From positions 22,509,996-22,573,995 of the forward strand of contig CM119268.1 of NCBI GenBank assembly GCA_051294375.1: DNA of 64,000 nucleotides, written 5' to 3'. Below are positions 59,501-64,000 of this stretch, one piece after another. Each line of letters starts with the position of its first letter. The first letter of the stretch is position 1. The DNA comes from Paraspadella gotoi. Taxonomy: Eukaryota > Chaetognatha. A program made the position numbers and the translations under genes. The notes under the pieces were generated by a model. That model did no database searches, was not told where the DNA came from, and saw only the letters and a list, made by a program, of their open reading frames with translations.

Positions 59501-59937
59501 TTTAGAAATAAATTGATTAAAACAGGATTTGTGAGATGGGGAAATTTTGGAGAAAAGAAATCGCGATCAGACCTACGCCATTGATCTCTCGCATCGAGTC
59601 ATACTTTTCTTTTGCATAGTTATTGTGTCTATTTAGTTTATTGTGTGTTATGTATGTTATTGTTAACCTTTTGCGCATAATCAATCTATTTTCACGGATC
59701 CCAGGCAAAGCGGAGACGGCCTGGTCTCCCGCACGATCAGCATAGACGCAGCTTCGTCGGACAAAAGAAGAACGAGAAACTCGCGAAAATCATGACCGAC
59801 TTGAGTTTGACGACAACGACGACGACTACGACGACAGGAAGGGATCGAGACGAGGATCGGGAAAGGGGTCGAGGATCAAAGGGTCGAGGGTCAAGGACAA
59901 AGGCGAAGATCTGCTCGACCTCATGGATCAGCTCTGA
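56572..59937 (+). CDS. OSCP1: Organic solute carrier partner 1 (OSCP1)
   Basis: Nine exons: 56572-56667, 56878-57034, 57222-57403, 57472-57575, 57761-57841, 58404-58532, 58726-58859, 59181-59349, 59705-59937. The start MSLKAVPLLYLNLGGEMLYI and DQRLRAQNIP match OSCP1 almost exactly. Further family blocks: ELFKPQEIYSKKAMRTVFDH, SMDKLFDLMTMAVKYQL, NFFQDMHIRVSIFLKD, EFKLNLFNDAHEEQ and the C-terminal GEDLLDLMDQL then TGA. About 428 residues, somewhat longer than the vertebrate protein because of a Ser/Gly linker in exon 7. OSCP1 is a conserved cilium-associated cytosolic protein first described as a regulator of organic-anion transport. In the last exon the conserved pieces (RTISIDAAS, KLAKIMTDL, EFDDNDDD...GEDLLDLMDQL) lie in three successive frames, which two missing bases near 59763-59770 and 59800 would explain. 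Head-to-head with CKAP5. Confidence 0.93.
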
Positions 59938-61069
59938 CAATCAAAAAGAGAAGGAGAAGGGAAGGTGTTCTTTGTGTCGAGTTCCGTCGATTGGGGGGGA
60001 AGAAGACAGATGGAAAGTGAGAGACTAGTTTCGTTTAAACGTTCTTTTAAATTCTGAATGTGATCTTTTTTTCTTAGAAACAAAATCTAGTGACAATTAT
60101 TTTTTTTCATTTCACCGCGAAACAAACAACACCGCTTTCACCAAAACAAAAACCGTGAAAGGTAGAAAATTGTGGGTTACTTATTCCCTCGTACCAGTCA
60201 CATTTCCCTCCTTTTCGTTTTCGTTTTTTTAGAGAAGCGCACTTATACATTCGACGATACGATTATCAAGCTCGTTAATAACATTAGCTATGTCGTTAAT
60301 ATTAAAACTGTTAATGGGGAAGTGCCTCAACCAATAGGCTTAGTTTTATTTACTTCTTATTATTGCGACTTCAGTTTTTTTTTTTTATGAGATGGTTAAA
60401 CACGTTGCATATCGGCTTCTAACATCGTCATTAGTCAGAGACCAACTGTTTTTTTGCACGTTTATTTCTTTTCTTCCCGAATGCTGAATCTGAGAAATAT
60501 TCAAAAAAAAAATATCTGTCAACTCAAAATAAAAATCGTATCTGCGAGGTTTACTGCAAAACTAAATCGTGGCATTTGCTTAGTGTTTCTTTAAGAGTAA
60601 TTGGCATTAGGAAGACAATACATTTGTATGTACTTGCCAGCTAGCTTTTTTTACTGCGTAAAAAGGACTTGGTGAGTGAAAATATGAGTCGCCTTGTTAT
60701 TTTCTACATAAGGCATGCCTAAAAATTTTCATTGATTAAAAAACATTTTAACAATAATCACGATGTTGATGTTCATGATGACGATGATGATGATGATGAC
60801 GATAATAAAAAGCAAGAAGCCTAAAGGGAAAAGGAAGGCGAAAAAGATGGGAAGAGGCGGAGGATAAAGGGAGAAGATTTTTCCGCGATTCACGTTGCGA
60901 GAATTTTTGACGTTAAGAGTTAAAATAAAAGAAAAACTCAAGAAAAAACTAAGCGTTGCATTTAATTTCGGAGTTAAAAGATGGAGGAGGAATCAGAAGA
61001 AACTGAGAAACTAAAAAACACAAGTCACGTGCGCGCGTCACAAAGGAAGAAAACTTGCGACAACAAAAA
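59938..61069. other. Spacer after OSCP1
   Basis: No gene supported. A/T-rich with a (GAT)n run at 60778-60802. Ends at a 25-N gap. Confidence 0.55.
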
Positions 61070-61094
61070 NNNNNNNNNNNNNNNNNNNNNNNNN
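61070..61094. other. Assembly gap (25 N)
   Basis: Fixed-length gap before the repeated CKAP5 5' segment. Confidence 0.99.
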
Positions 61095-64000
61095 CTAAGT
61101 ATCTAAGGGTTTGATCATCGAATGGGTCTGAAGACTGTTGGACGAAGATCAGTGATGGATGATTAACCAGCGATAATAGCACGTTTTGCGATTTTGAGAT
61201 GAACGTTCTTTTCTTAAAAAATGTATTCTGAATACGTATATTCTATGTTTTACAACCACATTTGATGTAAGTTTCAACAGAAGTGTATCATGAACAAATA
61301 CACCGATTAAAAATTTCAGTGTAAATTAATTTAAAAATCTTTCCAAAAAAAAAAGGACGACTTTCATCAGTCATGACCCATCCTATTCCCCCAACCTTCC
61401 TCCCCGCCTACAAGACCTCTGACCTTCTCATAGAAATCCTTGGGGAGTTGGCGATAATGTCGACGGGATCGAGAAGGTCTGTAGGGTCGACTTCTTCGGC
61501 GACGGCCACTTCGCCGTTCCCGATCCTTCGTCGCCCTCTGCGCCCTCCGTCGCCGCCGCCGCCGCCTGAGAGAAGGAAAGAAACAAATGAACACAATGAA
61601 CAAATTTATGAGGAACTGTACGGAACGAATCTTCCCAACGATGGACAAACGACGTCTCCCCATTGGGATCACCTTGGCTTCCATTTGCTCGCGAGATCTT
61701 GCTGCGAACGCATGAATCTCGATTGCGTCGCCGGAGCCGATCAAGTTTCTCAAATTCTGAATCTCAGTTCCTGAGGAAAGAAAGATCATTTATTATCGGG
61801 ATGAGGGATATTTATCTACGTAATCCCTTACTATATCGTTCTCACCTGAAGCTGAACTGGTTGGAGGTCGTTAGTTGCGGTCGAATCGCCTCGCGAACCC
61901 AATGATACATCTCGACCACTAGCTGTTTCGTCTCCTCCCGGACGATCTTTCCGATGATCCAGGAGGAGAGTGTACGTGTTGATCATCGGCTTGATCGGCA
62001 ATCACCTGTCGACGAAGGACGAAGTTGATAGCAGACTCACTCACTCACTTCTTTTCTACTTGTGACCAAAGGCGGCAAGGGTGCCTCTTAACATTACGAC
62101 ACTGCTGTCAACGATAATATATCTTCTCTTCTTCTTCTTCTTCTCTCTCTCTTCTTCTCCTATTCTCTCTCCTCACCTTGTGCCAACCCTCAAGACGTCG
62201 ACGCTGTCAGCAACAATCTTTCTCTCCTCTTCTCTCTCTTCTCTTCCCCTCTCTCTCTCTCTCTCTCCTCACCTTGTGCCCAAAGGCGGCAAGGGCGACC
62301 CTCAGCACTTCGACGCTGCCAGCGACGATCTTGGGTTGTTTATTGGCGAATCCATTGATCAACTCTTCCTGCGCGACTTCGGGTCGATCGATTTCTATAA
62401 TCATCAGGCAAATCTCCAACGCCTTCTCCTTTACTTTGGCTCTGAGGGAAATGGAAGAAGGAAGAATTTACTGCAAATAAACTGAATTGTAAACACGGCT
62501 CTTTTTACAAATATCCCATTCTTTTCCAAAATTCATATAAAAAAATAAACAAAATAAATGGATTGTGAAGTCTTGATGGAAGGCTTTCAACGTTCTGCTA
62601 TTATTATTATTGAATGATTGGATAATTTTAAATTGTAACAATTTTATAAAGGTAAACCATTTCCTTGATGGAAAAAAAAATTCTACATTGTACATATACA
62701 TATACAGTTCCGCCAAAACAATTAATTTGTCCCCACATCCTCATCTCCTACTTCCTCATGGTCCACGTTTCCTCACCACCCCATCTCTCCCCTCCCCAGC
62801 CCCCCCCTCCGCTACCTGGGCGAGTTGAGGCATTTGTTGACGATGCCGGCGACCAACTCGGCGGCGATCTTGACGGCGACTGCGGCGTTCTCCACGAAGG
62901 CCAACGTCGCCTCCATCGCCTTCTCGTGGGCGATGGCGTTGGACTCGACGACGAACTTGCGGACGAGGCCGAGGAACTTTTGGAATTCGGGCGACTTCTC
63001 GTCGTCGATGCGGGCGAAGAGTTTGGCGCACTCTTCGTAGCCGGCCTGACGGGCCTTCCACGCTTTGTGCTGCACCTTCTCGTCCGGGGAAGCTTGAGCC
63101 ATTCCGTGTCGTCGCCCATCGCAGTCGTTTGATTGCGACGGTGTGGAGAGAAGGGGAAGAGGGGGTTGAAGGATCAAGAGGCTTGTCGCTTTATTGTCTT
63201 TCCGAGATTCGAGTCTTTGATTGTCAACGAAGGGAAGAATTACGGATCAGTGTTTAAAATCATCGAGATCACGCAGAACCCTCGAAATAACGTAGGCTCC
63301 GAAATTCTGCCTTGGTTTTATGCGGCACTGTAAATACGAATTACGTGAAAATAATCATTACAAATAAACAAAAATAAACAATAATAACGGACTAATAACT
63401 TATAACTAATAACGGTCGCCGGTTCGAAACGGCGTTCGAGATGCCAATGAAACGTCATTTGAGATGGCATTTCATCGTCATAGAGACGACAATAACGTGA
63501 CGGTTATCGGTTCAAAGTTGCCGACGATTGTCAAATAGCAAGTGGAGAAAAATCTTTGCAGCTGCCTGAGAAGAAAAATGGGCGTGGCTGAGTTTTTTTC
63601 CGGATCCTGGTCCAACTCGTCGACGTTAAATGGTCTCAAGTTCGAATCCGCCCTTTAAGGTTCTGCGCGGTTCTTGGTTTTAAACGAAGAAAACAAAGTG
63701 AAGTGTCTTTTGTTCCGCAGATAGAATCGGCATTGATCGTTTACTAATCCCAATACAATTATAATTAAAAGTAATACCGATAACGGCGTAAAAGGAAGCG
63801 ACATAATATTCTTTTTTTTTAAATTAACGTAACCCCGCCGTATTCTCTCTCCCCTTCTTCGACGAGTAAACACGAGGGCGGCGGGACGAGACAGAAGTTG
63901 ATTCACGTTCTCTCTCTCTCACTCACCCTTCTTAGTCTTAGAAGACTTGACGGATAGAGACAGAGTCGATGCACAAAAGAGCATCGAGAGGGAGACGAGA
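61095..64000 (-). pseudogene. Second copy of CKAP5 exons 1-5 and promoter region
   Basis: Starts CTAAGTATCTAAGGG, equal to 53192, and repeats through to 56225 in the same orientation. The CKAP5 ATG equivalent is at 63119-63117. Exon 1 has lost a G in the CCGGGGGAAG run and shifts frame; exon 5 and exon 4 equivalents (61424-61565, 61671-61770) also have one-base changes. Differences beyond single bases include altered CT-tract lengths and a replaced segment in the promoter. The rest of CKAP5 is absent. Best read as the alternative haplotype or an unmerged overlapping contig, not a second gene. Confidence 0.85.

Noticed and set aside
61095-64000. A second CKAP5 paralogue
   Set aside because: Intron sequences and promoter are nearly identical to 53.2-56.2 kb and it starts at an N gap, so it is an allele or duplicate contig.

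Overview
The window looks like part of a draft nuclear genome of a bilaterian invertebrate. Coding exons are GC-rich and split by short AT-rich GT-AG introns, there are tRNA-derived SINEs and microsatellites, and the conserved proteins are animal-type: tyrosinase, katanin p60-like KATNAL2, XMAP215/CKAP5, OSCP1, a Kelch protein and a rhodopsin-class GPCR. KATNAL2 and OSCP1 are usually found in organisms with cilia or flagella. I cannot name a phylum. The assembly is an imperfect long-read type, with four 25-N gaps (11051-11075, 23218-23242, 34164-34188, 61070-61094) and one 10-N gap (47883-47892). At three of the 25-N gaps the sequence on one side repeats, or degenerates from, sequence on the other.

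Layout. 46-1640 (+): 3' part of a tyrosinase gene. 1641-4914: AT-rich spacer with a tRNA-Phe-like gene and a ~45-bp minisatellite. 4915-5876 (-): small two-exon gene for an acidic, Gly-rich protein. 7320-26568 (-): KATNAL2 from the LisH exon to the stop. Its large intron (9929-23924) holds a 5S rRNA gene array in mixed orientation plus a repeated small structured element. Exons 7-11 appear twice (6.2-11.05 kb and again, indel-rich, 11.08-16 kb). 24.9-29.9 kb is a large inverted repeat carrying a second, opposite-strand set of KATNAL2 5' exons, followed by 4 kb of unreadable homopolymer-rich sequence (29.93-34.16 kb). 34.19-38.40 kb: spacer with simple repeats, a tRNA-Leu 3' half ending in CCA, and SINE-like sequence.

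38403-55214 (-): a complete 34-exon CKAP5/XMAP215 gene whose exons sum to exactly 2113 codons. Two intact-looking genes are nested antisense in its introns: a Kelch-repeat gene (42.3-43.8 kb) and a six-exon GPCR (51.6-53.1 kb). A 1.36-kb divergent promoter region separates CKAP5 from OSCP1 (+, 56572-59937). 61.1-64.0 kb, after an N gap, repeats 53.2-56.2 kb (CKAP5 exons 1-5 and the shared promoter) with small structural differences, as expected for an unmerged second haplotype.

Functionally the window is enriched for microtubule and cilium genes: CKAP5 polymerises microtubules, KATNAL2 is a severing-ATPase relative, and OSCP1 is cilium-associated. The most unusual biology is the 5S array with its linked structured element inside a KATNAL2 intron, the two antisense nested genes in CKAP5, and tandem duplications at exon-donor junctions in KATNAL2 and CKAP5.
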